DNA from: JANRKG01 sp033763635
GTDB taxonomy: Bacteria; Cyanobacteriota; Cyanobacteriia; GCF-001939115
Direction: 5' to 3'
NCBI GenBank assembly: GCA_033763635.1
Contig: JANRKG010000360.1
Location: 1-25,963 of the forward strand
DNA: 25,963 nucleotides
The notes below the pieces were generated by a model. The model had not been told where the DNA came from and did no database searches. It saw nothing but the letters and a program-made list of their open reading frames with translations. A program made the translations under genes and the position numbers. Below, piece after piece: positions 9,531 to 18,154 of the stretch (position 1 is the first letter of the stretch; each line of letters begins with the position of its first letter).

Positions 9531-12191
9531 ATGCGAGCTGTGCTGATGGCCGGAGGATCGGGAACGCGGCTCAGACCCCTGACTTGCGACCTCCCAAAAC
9601 CGATGGTTCCAATTTTGAACCGTCCAATCGCAGAACACATTATCAATTTGCTGAAGCGGCATCATATTCGGGAGGTCATCGCAACCCTGCATTACCTTCC
9701 CGATGTAATGCGCGACTACTTTCAGGACGGAAGCGATTTTGGAGTCCAGATTACTTATGCTGTTGAAGAAGACCAACCTCTGGGAACAGCAGGATGTGTC
9801 AAAAACATTGCCGAACTACTGGATCAAACTTTTTTGGTTATCAGTGGGGATTGCATTACCGATTTTGACCTGAGTGCAGCGATCGCCTTTCATAAACAGA
9901 AGGGATCGAAAGCGACTTTAATTCTGACACGAGTCTCAAACCCCCTTGAATTTGGGGTTGTGATCACAGACGAGAATTACTGCATCAATCGCTTCCTGGA
10001 AAAGCCTTCCACGAGTGAAATTTTTTCGGACACTATTAACACAGGGATTTACATTTTAGAACCTGAAGTTCTAGACTATCTTCCTTTGGATGAAGAGTCA
10101 GATTTCTCGAAAGACCTGTTTCCCCTGATGCTTGCGAAAGGCGAACCCATGTACGGGTACATTGCAGAAGGGTATTGGTGCGATGTTGGACATCTAGATA
10201 TCTATCGAGAAGCCCAATATGATGCTTTGCTGCGCCGAGTCAAGCTTGACTTCGACTATCCTGAAATGGCAGGTCGGGTGAGCGACAGCAGAAACTGGGG
10301 AGCAATGTACCGTAGTTTGGAAAGCGTCAATCATGGAGATGGGCATCTCGCCTCTACCTCCGTGTTACTGGACCCCGACTCACCTTCTCGCCGCATTTGG
10401 ATTGGGCAGAACACTTACATTGATCCCTCGGCCCGCCTAGAGCCTCCCATCATCATTGGGCATAACTGTCGGATTGGGCCTCGCGTTCAAATTAGTGCGG
10501 GAACAGTCATTGGGGACAATGTAACCATTGCCGCTGATGCAGATTTGAAGCGACCAATCATCTGGAATGGGGCGATCGTCGGTGAAGAAGCCCATCTGCG
10601 AGCATGCGTCATCACCAGAGGAACGCGGGTTGATCGGCGGGCACACGTCCTTGAAGGAGCAGTGGTCGGTTCTCTATCAACTGTGGGAGAAGAAGCCCAG
10701 GTGAGTCCTGGGGTGAGGGTCTGGCCTAGCAAGCGAGTTGAACCTGGAGCCACCCTCAATATCAACTTGATCTGGGGAAATGCAGCCTATCGCAACCTGT
10801 TTGGGCAACGGGGAGTGTCAGGGTTAGCGAATGTGGACATTACACCTGAATTTGCAGTGAAATTGGGAGCTGCTTACGGCTCTACGTTAAAACCGGGCGC
10901 ACAAGTGACTGTCTCACGAGATCAACGGAGTATATCTCGGATGGTGACGCGCTCTCTCATTGCAGGGTTAATGTCTGTGGGGGTCAACGTCCAAAATTTG
11001 GAAGCCGTTGCCATTCCAGTCTCACGGGCCGTGATCCCAACCCTGGCAGTAGCTGGAGGAATTCATGTACGCGTGGACCCCAATCGATCGGACAATATTC
11101 TAATTGAATTTTTAGACCACAAAGGCATCAACATTTCTAAAGGCCAGGAAAAGAAAATAGAAGGAGCCTTTTTCAAGGAAGACTTCCGCCGTGCCCAAAT
11201 CCATGAAATTGGGAACGTTGTCTATCCCAGTCAGGTACTTGACACTTACAGCACAGCCTTTGAGAAACGCCTCAATATCAGGAGCATCCGCCACACCAGT
11301 TCCAAAGTAGTCATTGACTATGTATACGCGGTTTCAGGTGCCGTGTTACCCCAACTGCTTGCTAAGTTTGGCTGTGACGCGGTGGTTTTGAATGCAAGCC
11401 TGAGCCTGACTGCCCCTTCCAATGGCGATCGGGAAGTCTTGTTAAACCAATTGGGCCACGTCGTTGAAGCGCTTCAGGCAACCTTTGGGGTTCAGGTTTC
11501 TGCCAATGGGGAACAAATGATTCTGGTTGATGAGGCTGGAATCCCAATTCGGGGTGAAATGTTAACGGCCCTCATGACAGAAATGATGTTGACGTTTCAT
11601 CCCAGGGGAGCGATCGTCGTCCCCGTTCAAACCTCTAGTGCTGTGGAACAAATTGCCCGCCGCCATGATGGTCGCGTGATCCGCACTAAAGCGAATCCTA
11701 CAGCCCTCATGGAAGCCTGTCACACCAACCCCAACGTGATTCTAGGGGGCAGTGGAGAAATGGGATTTATTTTCCCCCAACTCCATCCTGGATTTGATGC
11801 CATGTTCTGTATTGCCAAGCTCATTGAGATGCTGACGCTACAGGAAAGAACACTGGGCCAATTGCGATCGGAACTCCCCCGCATCTGCCACAAAACCTAC
11901 ACCATTCGTTGTCCCTGGACAATCAAGGGGGCGTTAATGAGGCACCTCGTAGAATCCCATCCTGCGAGTAATCTAGAACTCATTGATGGAGTCAAGATCT
12001 TCAACTACCGTTCCGACAGTTGGGTATTAGTCTTGCCGGACGCTGGGGAACCCCTGGTTCACATCTTCGCCGATAGCGACGATCGCGGCTGGGTGGATGA
12101 AATCCTGCGGGAGTATCGGGCCAGAGTGCAGGAATTCGTTGATCAGGAACAACGGGTTGATGAAAAACCCATCCTGCATCGTGAGTTCTAA
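9531..12191 (+). CDS. Three-domain sugar nucleotidyltransferase: pyrophosphorylase, left-handed beta helix, degenerate phosphomannomutase-like domain
   Basis: An 886-residue protein. Residues 1-235 form a sugar-1-phosphate nucleotidyltransferase with GGSGTRLRPLT (8-18), Lys23 in LPKPM, catalytic-type Asp107 in SGDCITDFD, 'FLEKPS' and 'NTGIYILEPE'. This half looks active and resembles mannose-1-phosphate guanylyltransferases. Residues about 265-400 are hexapeptide repeats of a left-handed beta helix ('IGHNCRIGP', 'TVIGDNVTI'). The rest has the phosphomannomutase/phosphoglucomutase fold but with lost active sites. The catalytic TASHN serine position is Asp516 in VRVDPNR. The DGDGDR metal loop reads SANGEQ (657-662). 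The PRSGTEP phosphate loop reads LPDAGEP. The start at 9531 is chosen because AGGAGG (9519-9524) is 6 bases away; the ATG at 9528 is only 3 bases from it. Similar fusions are, to my knowledge, widespread in cyanobacteria and annotated as mannose-1-phosphate guanylyltransferase; substrate and the role of the mutase half are not settled by sequence. Confidence 0.93.
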   Translation: MRAVLMAGGSGTRLRPLTCDLPKPMVPILNRPIAEHIINLLKRHHIREVIATLHYLPDVMRDYFQDGSDFGVQITYAVEEDQPLGTAGCVKNIAELLDQTFLVISGDCITDFDLSAAIAFHKQKGSKATLILTRVSNPLEFGVVITDENYCINRFLEKPSTSEIFSDTINTGIYILEPEVLDYLPLDEESDFSKDLFPLMLAKGEPMYGYIAEGYWCDVGHLDIYREAQYDALLRRVKLDFDYPEMAGRVSDSRNWGAMYRSLESVNHGDGHLASTSVLLDPDSPSRRIWIGQNTYIDPSARLEPPIIIGHNCRIGPRVQISAGTVIGDNVTIAADADLKRPIIWNGAIVGEEAHLRACVITRGTRVDRRAHVLEGAVVGSLSTVGEEAQVSPGVRVWPSKRVEPGATLNINLIWGNAAYRNLFGQRGVSGLANVDITPEFAVKLGAAYGSTLKPGAQVTVSRDQRSISRMVTRSLIAGLMSVGVNVQNLEAVAIPVSRAVIPTLAVAGGIHVRVDPNRSDNILIEFLDHKGINISKGQEKKIEGAFFKEDFRRAQIHEIGNVVYPSQVLDTYSTAFEKRLNIRSIRHTSSKVVIDYVYAVSGAVLPQLLAKFGCDAVVLNASLSLTAPSNGDREVLLNQLGHVVEALQATFGVQVSANGEQMILVDEAGIPIRGEMLTALMTEMMLTFHPRGAIVVPVQTSSAVEQIARRHDGRVIRTKANPTALMEACHTNPNVILGGSGEMGFIFPQLHPGFDAMFCIAKLIEMLTLQERTLGQLRSELPRICHKTYTIRCPWTIKGALMRHLVESHPASNLELIDGVKIFNYRSDSWVLVLPDAGEPLVHIFADSDDRGWVDEILREYRARVQEFVDQEQRVDEKPILHREF

Positions 12192-12205
12192 TCAGGCAGA
12201 TTCTT

Positions 12206-13264
12206 CTACTCGATAGAGAGATCTACAGATACAATTTTTTCTGCCATTGCTTCTGGTATCAATGTTGAAGATTGGGAACTAGCGGTTGCGATGACTTCAG
12301 GATGCTCGAACAGTTGCACTTGATTCGATAGAACGATCGCTTGACGGGGAGATTTGGGCGGATTTTCTACAGGATGATTCGCAATGGCTTGCTTCACCGC
12401 TACAAAACGACGGCTTTGATCCCGACGGATTGATGCGGCTGTATTGCCTAATCCAGGAGCATTCCATCGCCCTGTCTTAGGGTCTCGATAGGCATGGGTT
12501 CTCGCCCAAATAACTGCGTCTGCCCCCGTCAATCCCCGCTCCCTCGCCTCCTTCAGCCGTTTGATATATCCTCGATCGAGGGCTGCTCTGGGAGACTGAT
12601 TTGCCAGATCGATCCCGTTCAGTTCTTCCAGCAGGGTCAATTCCAAACCTTGAGCAACCGCCTGTTGGCGTAAAAGTTGCGCTTGCCGCTCTAACCGCTG
12701 CAATTGCTTACGATCGGCTGCCTCCGGTGAAATTGCCCCATGTTGATAAGAAAAAGTACCTAAATTCCAAACCCCATTTCCGGGATCGCGATGACCCTGA
12801 TAGGCCCAGGTACGCTGCCCTTCAGGGGTTCGGGTTCCTTCAGCCGCCCCTACTGCCTTCGCAACCAAAGAAAAAGTTTCTCCCTCAAACAAGCTTTTGA
12901 GCGGACGATCGCGCATGTGAATGCTCATCCGCTGAAGTCGGAACGATCGCACTGCTTGGGAGGAAGCAGAACCTCCGTCAGAAACAGGAACTTCAACCTG
13001 CGCTTTATCAGAATTGAGGGCGAGGGGCAGCAGGGAGACGGAAATAGGGGAAGAGGTATTGACCTTTTCCCCTGCTGAGACTGGGAAACTTGTCGAACCA
13101 TCCAGTCGAGAGGGGAAAGATGCAAAATTCTGAGGAGGTTCAAAGTTCAAGAAAGGACTTTCAGTAGCCTGAGCAGGGGAAGCCAATACGTTGTTGATGC
13201 CCAGGAGGATAAATGTCCAATAAGAACCGCTATTTTGAAAGAGTTGCAGTAGCTTCCAGCTCAT
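12206..13264 (-). CDS. Exported cyanobacterial protein of unknown function with a conserved 'AEGTRT...GHxDPGN' domain
   Basis: A 352-residue protein. A hydrophobic N-terminal stretch (WTFILLGINNVLA) ends in ASPAQA, a plausible signal-peptidase I site near residue 33, so export to the periplasm or beyond is likely. Residues about 35-120 are Ser/Pro-rich. The conserved part (about 135-300) contains AAEGTRTPEGQRTWAYQGH, a DPGNGVWNLGTFSYQ segment, a basic helical stretch rich in Gln and Leu, 'NGIDLANQSPRAALDRGYI', 'DAVIWARTHAYRDP' and 'WNAPGLGNT'. I have seen this domain pattern in many cyanobacterial secreted proteins without a function. The early Glu in a helix followed by a Tyr/Gly/His/Asp-rich loop recalls lysozyme-like folds, but that is conjecture. 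An AAGGGG motif lies just before the ATG. It converges on the three-domain transferase with a 14-base gap and diverges from the SH3 protein. Confidence 0.85.
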   Translation of the reverse strand: MSWKLLQLFQNSGSYWTFILLGINNVLASPAQATESPFLNFEPPQNFASFPSRLDGSTSFPVSAGEKVNTSSPISVSLLPLALNSDKAQVEVPVSDGGSASSQAVRSFRLQRMSIHMRDRPLKSLFEGETFSLVAKAVGAAEGTRTPEGQRTWAYQGHRDPGNGVWNLGTFSYQHGAISPEAADRKQLQRLERQAQLLRQQAVAQGLELTLLEELNGIDLANQSPRAALDRGYIKRLKEARERGLTGADAVIWARTHAYRDPKTGRWNAPGLGNTAASIRRDQSRRFVAVKQAIANHPVENPPKSPRQAIVLSNQVQLFEHPEVIATASSQSSTLIPEAMAEKIVSVDLSIE

Positions 13265-13603
13265 AACCCCTTATCTGCAAAGAATCAGTTGATCAGAAAA
13301 AGACAGAGAAAAAATGCAGGTGAATAAAATACAAGTGAATAACAGATATCAAAATGAATCTAAAAATCCAGGGAGCAAAATTTAGCAAAATTGCGTCCGG
13401 ATGCATATCCAGAAAACCAGAATATTTTCTACATGACATGATATATCTGTACCATTCTATTTATAGAACATTTGATCTGAATTGAGTAGTAAGATCAGTA
13501 TTTTTTTTGGGTACGTTCTTTGAGTAGTAACTGTTGCATTCTCAGCTATTGGGCCAAAACTCCATTTCCTCTCATTCTGCAAGTGATTACCAGAGAAAAT
13601 CCT
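13265..13603. other. Divergent AT-rich spacer with a weak hairpin and T run
   Basis: This spacer must hold the promoters of both exported-protein genes. TGATCT (13473-13478) and AGATCA (13492-13497) can pair around 13 bases and are followed by eight T residues (13501-13508). That gives a weak terminator or attenuator shape on the plus strand ahead of the SH3 gene. TTCTA/TAGAA (13455-13468) forms another small hairpin just upstream. GAGTAGTAA occurs twice, near 13484 and 13521. Confidence 0.5.
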
Positions 13604-14251
13604 ATGACTCAATCCTCCCTGGCAACCCAAGCTCCTGTTCTGCCAACTGTTCTACCGCCAACTGTCCTATCAATGTTCCTAACGTTTGTTATGGGAGGTA
13701 TGCAGATTGCTCCCGCACAAGCCCAAATCGCTCTATCAGAAAATTCAGCCCTGATTAATGCCTGTCGCATCAGTGGCTTAATTGCCTTACCTATTTACTC
13801 GGATGTAGCACGGCAACGAATTGTGAGCCAATTACCTCCCAATACAACCGTGATGCTAACAGGTGTTGTCAGTGCAGAAATGGTTCAGATGCGGCGTGGG
13901 GATCTGGTGGGGTGGATTGCCCCCAGTACCCTGGTTCCCTGCACCACTCAACCACCCACTACCCAACCACCCATCACCCCAACACCCCCGCTGGCCAATG
14001 GTCGTCGTTGTTATCAGGTTGTGACCTCCCGATTAGAGGTCCGCGATCGGCCAGGAGGAACTCAAACCATTGCAACCCTTTTTGCTGGAGTCAAGGTCTA
14101 TGCAGCGAACCCACCTCAGGTCGTTCTAACGACGGATAGCCGCCGCTGGTTACAGGTTAACTACGATGACATGAATTTAAGCCGCGTCGGATGGATCTTA
14201 GAACCGACTACCCAGGGCGCTACCCGCACGTTGATCCCCTGTAGCAATTAA
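13604..14251 (+). CDS. Exported protein with two SH3-type domains
   Basis: A 215-residue protein. The N-terminus (MTQSSLATQAP...) has a hydrophobic core near VLSMFLTFVMGG and ends in APAQA|QIA, a clear signal-peptidase I site. Two bacterial SH3-like modules follow, at about 48-110 and 135-213, joined by a Thr/Pro linker (TTQPPTTQPPITPTPP). Each is bracketed by a Cys pair: the Cys of NACRISG with that of LVPCTT, and the Cys of GRRCYQ with that of LIPCSN. This suggests one disulphide per domain. The second domain has the typical 'SRLEVRDRPGG ... VGWI' SH3 signature. Such modules often bind peptidoglycan or mediate surface contacts. The frame is open to 13520, but the ATG at 13604 fits the signal peptide and has AGAG nearby. 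It is divergent from another exported protein, hinting at a shared envelope role. Confidence 0.85.
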   Translation: MTQSSLATQAPVLPTVLPPTVLSMFLTFVMGGMQIAPAQAQIALSENSALINACRISGLIALPIYSDVARQRIVSQLPPNTTVMLTGVVSAEMVQMRRGDLVGWIAPSTLVPCTTQPPTTQPPITPTPPLANGRRCYQVVTSRLEVRDRPGGTQTIATLFAGVKVYAANPPQVVLTTDSRRWLQVNYDDMNLSRVGWILEPTTQGATRTLIPCSN

Positions 14252-14266
14252 CCTGTAGCAATTAAC
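14239..14266. repeat. 14-bp tandem duplication covering a stop codon
   Basis: CTGTAGCAATTAAC is repeated head to tail at 14239-14252 and 14253-14266, with a further CTGT. The first copy encodes the last residues (Cys-Ser-Asn) and the TAA of the SH3 protein. The second copy restates the same tail and stop downstream. Confidence 0.92.
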
Positions 14267-14358
14267 CTGTGATACGCCAGAAGCATCCCAGGTAACGGGG
14301 GTGGAGTGTCTTTCGCCCCAGCTAAACAATGCCTGTCGCAATCCTGCGTTAAAAATTG

Positions 14359-15840
14359 CTAGTACTTGTGGCGAATGAATTCATAAAGATTCACGTAAGC
14401 TTCCCCTGGATCGTTCCACGAGTAGTCGTACTCCATTCCTTGAAGCAACAATTTACGGAAATCCTCTGGGTAGTTGTACCATAGTCCGATCGCACGGTCC
14501 AGAGCGGACTCTAGAGCGTAGTTATCACTCTGATAGAACACGTAACCGTTGCGCTCTTCGGGAGGCACTTCGGGATCATAATCCCGATCGAACACGGTAT
14601 TGACCAGTCCCCCAACGCCTCGAACGATGGGAACCGTGCCATACTTCAACCCAATCATTTGGGTTAACCCACAAGGTTCAAAGTTGCTGGGCACAACAAT
14701 CATGTCCGATCCCGCATAGATCAGATGGGCCAATTCCTCATTAAATCCAATCTCTAGATGGCAATCTGGATTGTCATTTAAGAATTGCTTCTCATGCCAG
14801 AAATGGGCATTAATCCAGGCTTCCGTTGCAGAGCCTAGCAGAACGAATTGGGCATCCCGACTCAGGGCGTAATAAATCGCATGGTGAACCAGGTGTACTC
14901 CCTTCTGGTGATCTAATCGACCGATGTAGCAAATAATCGGCTTCTTAGGATCGTCCTTTAATAGAAGTTTTTCCCTCAGAGCTTTTTTATTCTGAAGCTT
15001 ACCCGTTAAATCATCCGCTGAATAGTGATAGGGAATGTAGCGATCGACTTCTGGATTCCAAAAATCGTAATCAATTCCGTTTAAAATTCCAGAAAACTTA
15101 TGTTGGTGCAGGTGAAGGGTGTGCCCTAGCCCGTACCCAATCTCTGTGTGATGGGCTTCCCAAGCATGATTGGGGGATACAGTCGTTACGGTATTCGAGT
15201 AAACAATTCCACCCTTCATGAGGTTTAGGGCAAAAGGATTGAAGTTATCCCGCAAACGCTCGTAATCAAAGTAATATTCCGGGCGATTCAGACCCGTTGC
15301 ATATAAAACTTCTGAACCCGCAAAGCCTTGATGTTTAAAGTTGTGGATGGTATAGCAAACCCGTTGGTTCTCCATCCCGTGATACTTATAAATTTCAAAT
15401 TGTAGAACGGGAATCAAGCCTGTTTGCCAGTCATGGCAATGGATAATATCGGGACGTTTATTGCTCTTTAGCAGAAATTCCATTGCTGCTTTGCAGAAAA
15501 AGGCAAAGCGTATCGTGTCATCACCACAACCATAGAAGCATCCCCGGTTGAAGAAATTGTCTTCGGAGTGAGGTTCGATGAAGAAACAGAGACATCCATG
15601 CACCCAACCACAGTACACCGAACAGTGGATGGCTCCTCCATACCAGGGCACCCAGAGGTTCAAATACGCATCGTGTAAGCCCCAAATATGGTCATACCGC
15701 ATGCAGTCATACTTGGGCAGAATAATTTCAGTGCAATGGCCCCGAATGCCTAGCTCACGGCTGAGGCCATAAACCACATCGCCCAAACCCCCAGCCTTAA
15801 TGACAGGAGCACACTCCGAGGCGATCTGTACGATGTACAT
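14359..15840 (-). CDS. glgA: Glycogen (starch) synthase, second cyanobacterial type
   Basis: A 493-residue GT5 enzyme that transfers glucose from ADP-glucose to the non-reducing ends of alpha-1,4-glucan. The N-terminal half has the ADP-glucose motif KAGGLGDV (15-22) and HCHDWQTG. The C-terminal half has 'CYIGRLDHQKGVHL', the conserved 'VPSNFEPCGLTQMIGLKYG' with the catalytic-site Glu, and 'VRGVGGL'. The N-terminus MYIVQIASECAPVIKAGGL is that of the second GlgA isoform found in many cyanobacteria (the Synechocystis GlgA2 type), as opposed to the MRILFVAAEAAP type. GAGGAAAGGGA lies immediately before the ATG. The gene is divergent from a GH57 glycosidase, in keeping with alpha-glucan metabolism. 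No clear terminator is seen in the 107 bases between it and the SH3 gene. Confidence 0.96.
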   Translation of the reverse strand: MYIVQIASECAPVIKAGGLGDVVYGLSRELGIRGHCTEIILPKYDCMRYDHIWGLHDAYLNLWVPWYGGAIHCSVYCGWVHGCLCFFIEPHSEDNFFNRGCFYGCGDDTIRFAFFCKAAMEFLLKSNKRPDIIHCHDWQTGLIPVLQFEIYKYHGMENQRVCYTIHNFKHQGFAGSEVLYATGLNRPEYYFDYERLRDNFNPFALNLMKGGIVYSNTVTTVSPNHAWEAHHTEIGYGLGHTLHLHQHKFSGILNGIDYDFWNPEVDRYIPYHYSADDLTGKLQNKKALREKLLLKDDPKKPIICYIGRLDHQKGVHLVHHAIYYALSRDAQFVLLGSATEAWINAHFWHEKQFLNDNPDCHLEIGFNEELAHLIYAGSDMIVVPSNFEPCGLTQMIGLKYGTVPIVRGVGGLVNTVFDRDYDPEVPPEERNGYVFYQSDNYALESALDRAIGLWYNYPEDFRKLLLQGMEYDYSWNDPGEAYVNLYEFIRHKY

Positions 15841-16176
15841 TCCCTTTCCTCACCAAGCGACAAACAAGTTTTTATCTTTACAGAAGTATACAGTCTATCG
15901 GTTATATCCAAAAACGACTCGTCAGTATTCTCCTTAAAACAGAAAATTTTCTATACACAGTACAAAGATGCAACCTTTATCAAAAACAGGAGGAGGTTGA
16001 CGGTCAGTAACGGCTTAATTTTAACAACCTCATTGTCAAATCTCTAAAAACCTTTTTCTCGAATCGGGAGAATGATTTTGTACGGAACCAGACAGATATT
16101 AATTTATTCGCGCACTTGTCTGTGAATGCAAATCTCCCGCGCCACAATGAAGGCGATCGTCCACGGAGATACGCCC
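15841..16176. other. Divergent promoter region between glgA and the GH57 gene
   Basis: About 335 AT-rich bases with no gene. Both adjacent genes are transcribed outward, so their promoters lie here. I could not fix a convincing -35/-10 pair on either strand, nor a hairpin or riboswitch. A frame that begins upstream of the GH57 start (from 16126) is judged to be leader. Confidence 0.5.
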
Positions 16177-17676
16177 ATGTCCGCGCAAATAACTGCTGTT
16201 CAGCTTGCCCAGTTAGAAGAAATGCGATCGGGGATGCCAACCCTTTGCGGATGGGAAGCTGAAATTCAAGCAGTGGTAAACCACCAGGAACTCGTGTTTT
16301 TACAGCAAACCAATTTAAGCCTGGAAAACATTGGGGCGGGGTTTGCTTGTGCCCTTCACATGCACCAACCAACGATCCCCGCGGGTCGTAATGGGGAACT
16401 CATTTCCAACCTCCAGTACATGTATGAACATCCTGGTGAGGGAGACAACCATAATGCCGATCCCTTTGCTTGGTGCTATGGTCGCATGGGAGAATTTATT
16501 CCGCAATTGGTTGGAGAGGGTTGTAATCCTCGAATGATGCTGGACTATTCGGGCAACCTTCTGTGGGGGTTGCGGCAAATGCAGCGAGAAGACATTCTGG
16601 GCAAACTGAAACGGATCACCTGTGATCCCCAGTATCAGCCCTATGTAGAATGGCTAGGAACCATGTGGAGCCACGCAGTTGTTCCCTCCACCCCAATCCC
16701 CGACTTGAAATTACACATTCTGGCATGGCAACATCATTTTGCGGCCCTCTTCGGCTTTGAGGCTCTTAAGCGTGTGAAAGGCTTTTCTCCACCGGAAATG
16801 CACCTGCCTAACCACCCTGATACAGCTTACGAATACATCAAGGCGCTCAAAGAATGTGGCTATCGATGGCTGCTCGTTCAAGAACACACGGTTGAGAACC
16901 TGGACGGCTCTAGCCTCAATCATGACCAGAAATATTTACCCAATCGATTAATGGCTCGGAACTCTCAAGGAGAAGTCATCAGTATCACGGCTCTCATTAA
17001 AACCCAGGGATCAGACACCAAACTTGTTGCTCAAATGCAACCCTACTTTGAGGCTAAGGGAAAAGGAAGACAGCAACTAGGTCAGATTTCCGTTCCCTCC
17101 CTGGTTAGCCAAATTGCAGATGGCGAAAATGGGGGAGTCATGATGAATGAATTTCCCCGTGACTTCTTGAGAATTTGCTATGAAATGCGAGATCAGGGAG
17201 GAGGACGCACTGGAACCGTCCCCCTGAACGGCACCGAATATCTGGAATTGATCGAAGCCACAGGGGCCAATCCCGACAACTACCCGACCTGCCAACCCAT
17301 TAGTCAGCATAAGATTTGGCAAAGAGTCTCTCCCGATCGCACCTCTCCCTCTGCGGTAGAAACGGCAATTGCCGACTTACGCCAAACCGATCATCACTTC
17401 CACATGGATGGAGCTTCATGGACCAACCATATGAGTTGGGTGCAAGGCTATGAAAACGTTCTGGAACCCATGAACCAACTCAGTGCCCTCTTTCATCAAA
17501 AGTATGATGCTGAAGTGGCACAAGATCCGGCAACAACTCGACGTACGGATTACCAGGAAGCACTCCTTTATAACTTACTTCTCCAGACCAGTTGCTTTCG
17601 TTATTGGGGACAGGGCACCTGGACAGAGTACGCACGAGAACTCTTCCGCCGAGGAGAAGCCATCCTTAAGCGATAG
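16177..17676 (+). CDS. Glycoside hydrolase family 57 protein
   Basis: A 499-residue protein of the GH57 N-terminal (beta/alpha)7 type, whose members hydrolyse or transfer alpha-glucans (amylases, 4-alpha-glucanotransferases, branching enzymes) with retention. The diagnostic first motif HMHQP lies at 61-65. A Glu in SPPEMHLPN (E207) is the candidate nucleophile by position, and IADGENGG (D315, E317) is the best candidate for the acid/base region. These catalytic assignments are inferred from order, not alignment. ATG 16177 is preferred over upstream starts (16126, 16147) because GGAG lies 8 bases before it and the others have no ribosome site. Divergent glgA suggests a role in glycogen building or breakdown. 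Exact activity cannot be deduced. No signal peptide is seen, so it is cytosolic. Confidence 0.9.
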   Translation: MSAQITAVQLAQLEEMRSGMPTLCGWEAEIQAVVNHQELVFLQQTNLSLENIGAGFACALHMHQPTIPAGRNGELISNLQYMYEHPGEGDNHNADPFAWCYGRMGEFIPQLVGEGCNPRMMLDYSGNLLWGLRQMQREDILGKLKRITCDPQYQPYVEWLGTMWSHAVVPSTPIPDLKLHILAWQHHFAALFGFEALKRVKGFSPPEMHLPNHPDTAYEYIKALKECGYRWLLVQEHTVENLDGSSLNHDQKYLPNRLMARNSQGEVISITALIKTQGSDTKLVAQMQPYFEAKGKGRQQLGQISVPSLVSQIADGENGGVMMNEFPRDFLRICYEMRDQGGGRTGTVPLNGTEYLELIEATGANPDNYPTCQPISQHKIWQRVSPDRTSPSAVETAIADLRQTDHHFHMDGASWTNHMSWVQGYENVLEPMNQLSALFHQKYDAEVAQDPATTRRTDYQEALLYNLLLQTSCFRYWGQGTWTEYARELFRRGEAILKR

Positions 17677-17740
17677 CGAAGGCATTGCGAAACCCTGCCC
17701 CTGATCTCTGTAGCTCCTAGAGCAGAGATTTAAGGGTTTT

Positions 17741-18154
17741 ATGGGATTTGATTCGCGATCGGAAAATGCTCACCTGGAATCCAGTAAAAGCTCCTGGAGG
17801 ATCGCTGCGATCTTCTATGGAGCACTTTTTTTGACAACTTTACTCCTCGCTTACACGGGCCACCTACCCACCCAACTTGCAGCCATTCCTTACTATGACA
17901 AGGCAGGTCATATCATTCTGTACTGCCTTGCTTCCTATATTGGGCACCAATTTCTCAGGCATCGCCACTTCAATTTAGGAGAATGGCACCTTCCCCTGTG
18001 GCCCCTCATTTTTGGGGTGCTAACCATCGTTGAAGAACTGTTACAATCCCTCTCTCCCAACCGCAGCCTAGACTGGATCGATCTGGTTGCTAGCCTAGCA
18101 GGAGTCTGTCTGGGATATGCCCTGGCAGAGAGAGGGAAGGGAAAATCGCGCTAG
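17741..18154 (+). CDS. VanZ-like membrane protein
   Basis: A 137-residue protein with four predicted membrane helices (about 22-40, 55-73, 87-104, 112-130). Family motifs are visible: 'YYDKAGHIILYCLA' with the conserved Asp-Lys and His near the second helix, and 'EELLQSLSPNRSLDWIDLVAS' followed by 'AGVCLGYAL'. VanZ-like proteins are named after the teicoplanin-resistance accessory protein, but chromosomal members are widespread and their function is not established. AAGGG lies about 6 bases before the ATG. It follows the GH57 gene by 64 bases in the same direction, so the two may be co-transcribed. Its TAG stop is followed at once by the stop of convergent ssb. Confidence 0.9.
   Translation: MGFDSRSENAHLESSKSSWRIAAIFYGALFLTTLLLAYTGHLPTQLAAIPYYDKAGHIILYCLASYIGHQFLRHRHFNLGEWHLPLWPLIFGVLTIVEELLQSLSPNRSLDWIDLVASLAGVCLGYALAERGKGKSR

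Noticed and set aside
9501..9776. A minus-strand frame over the start of the three-domain transferase
   Set aside because: It lies opposite a clear catalytic domain and has no independent support.
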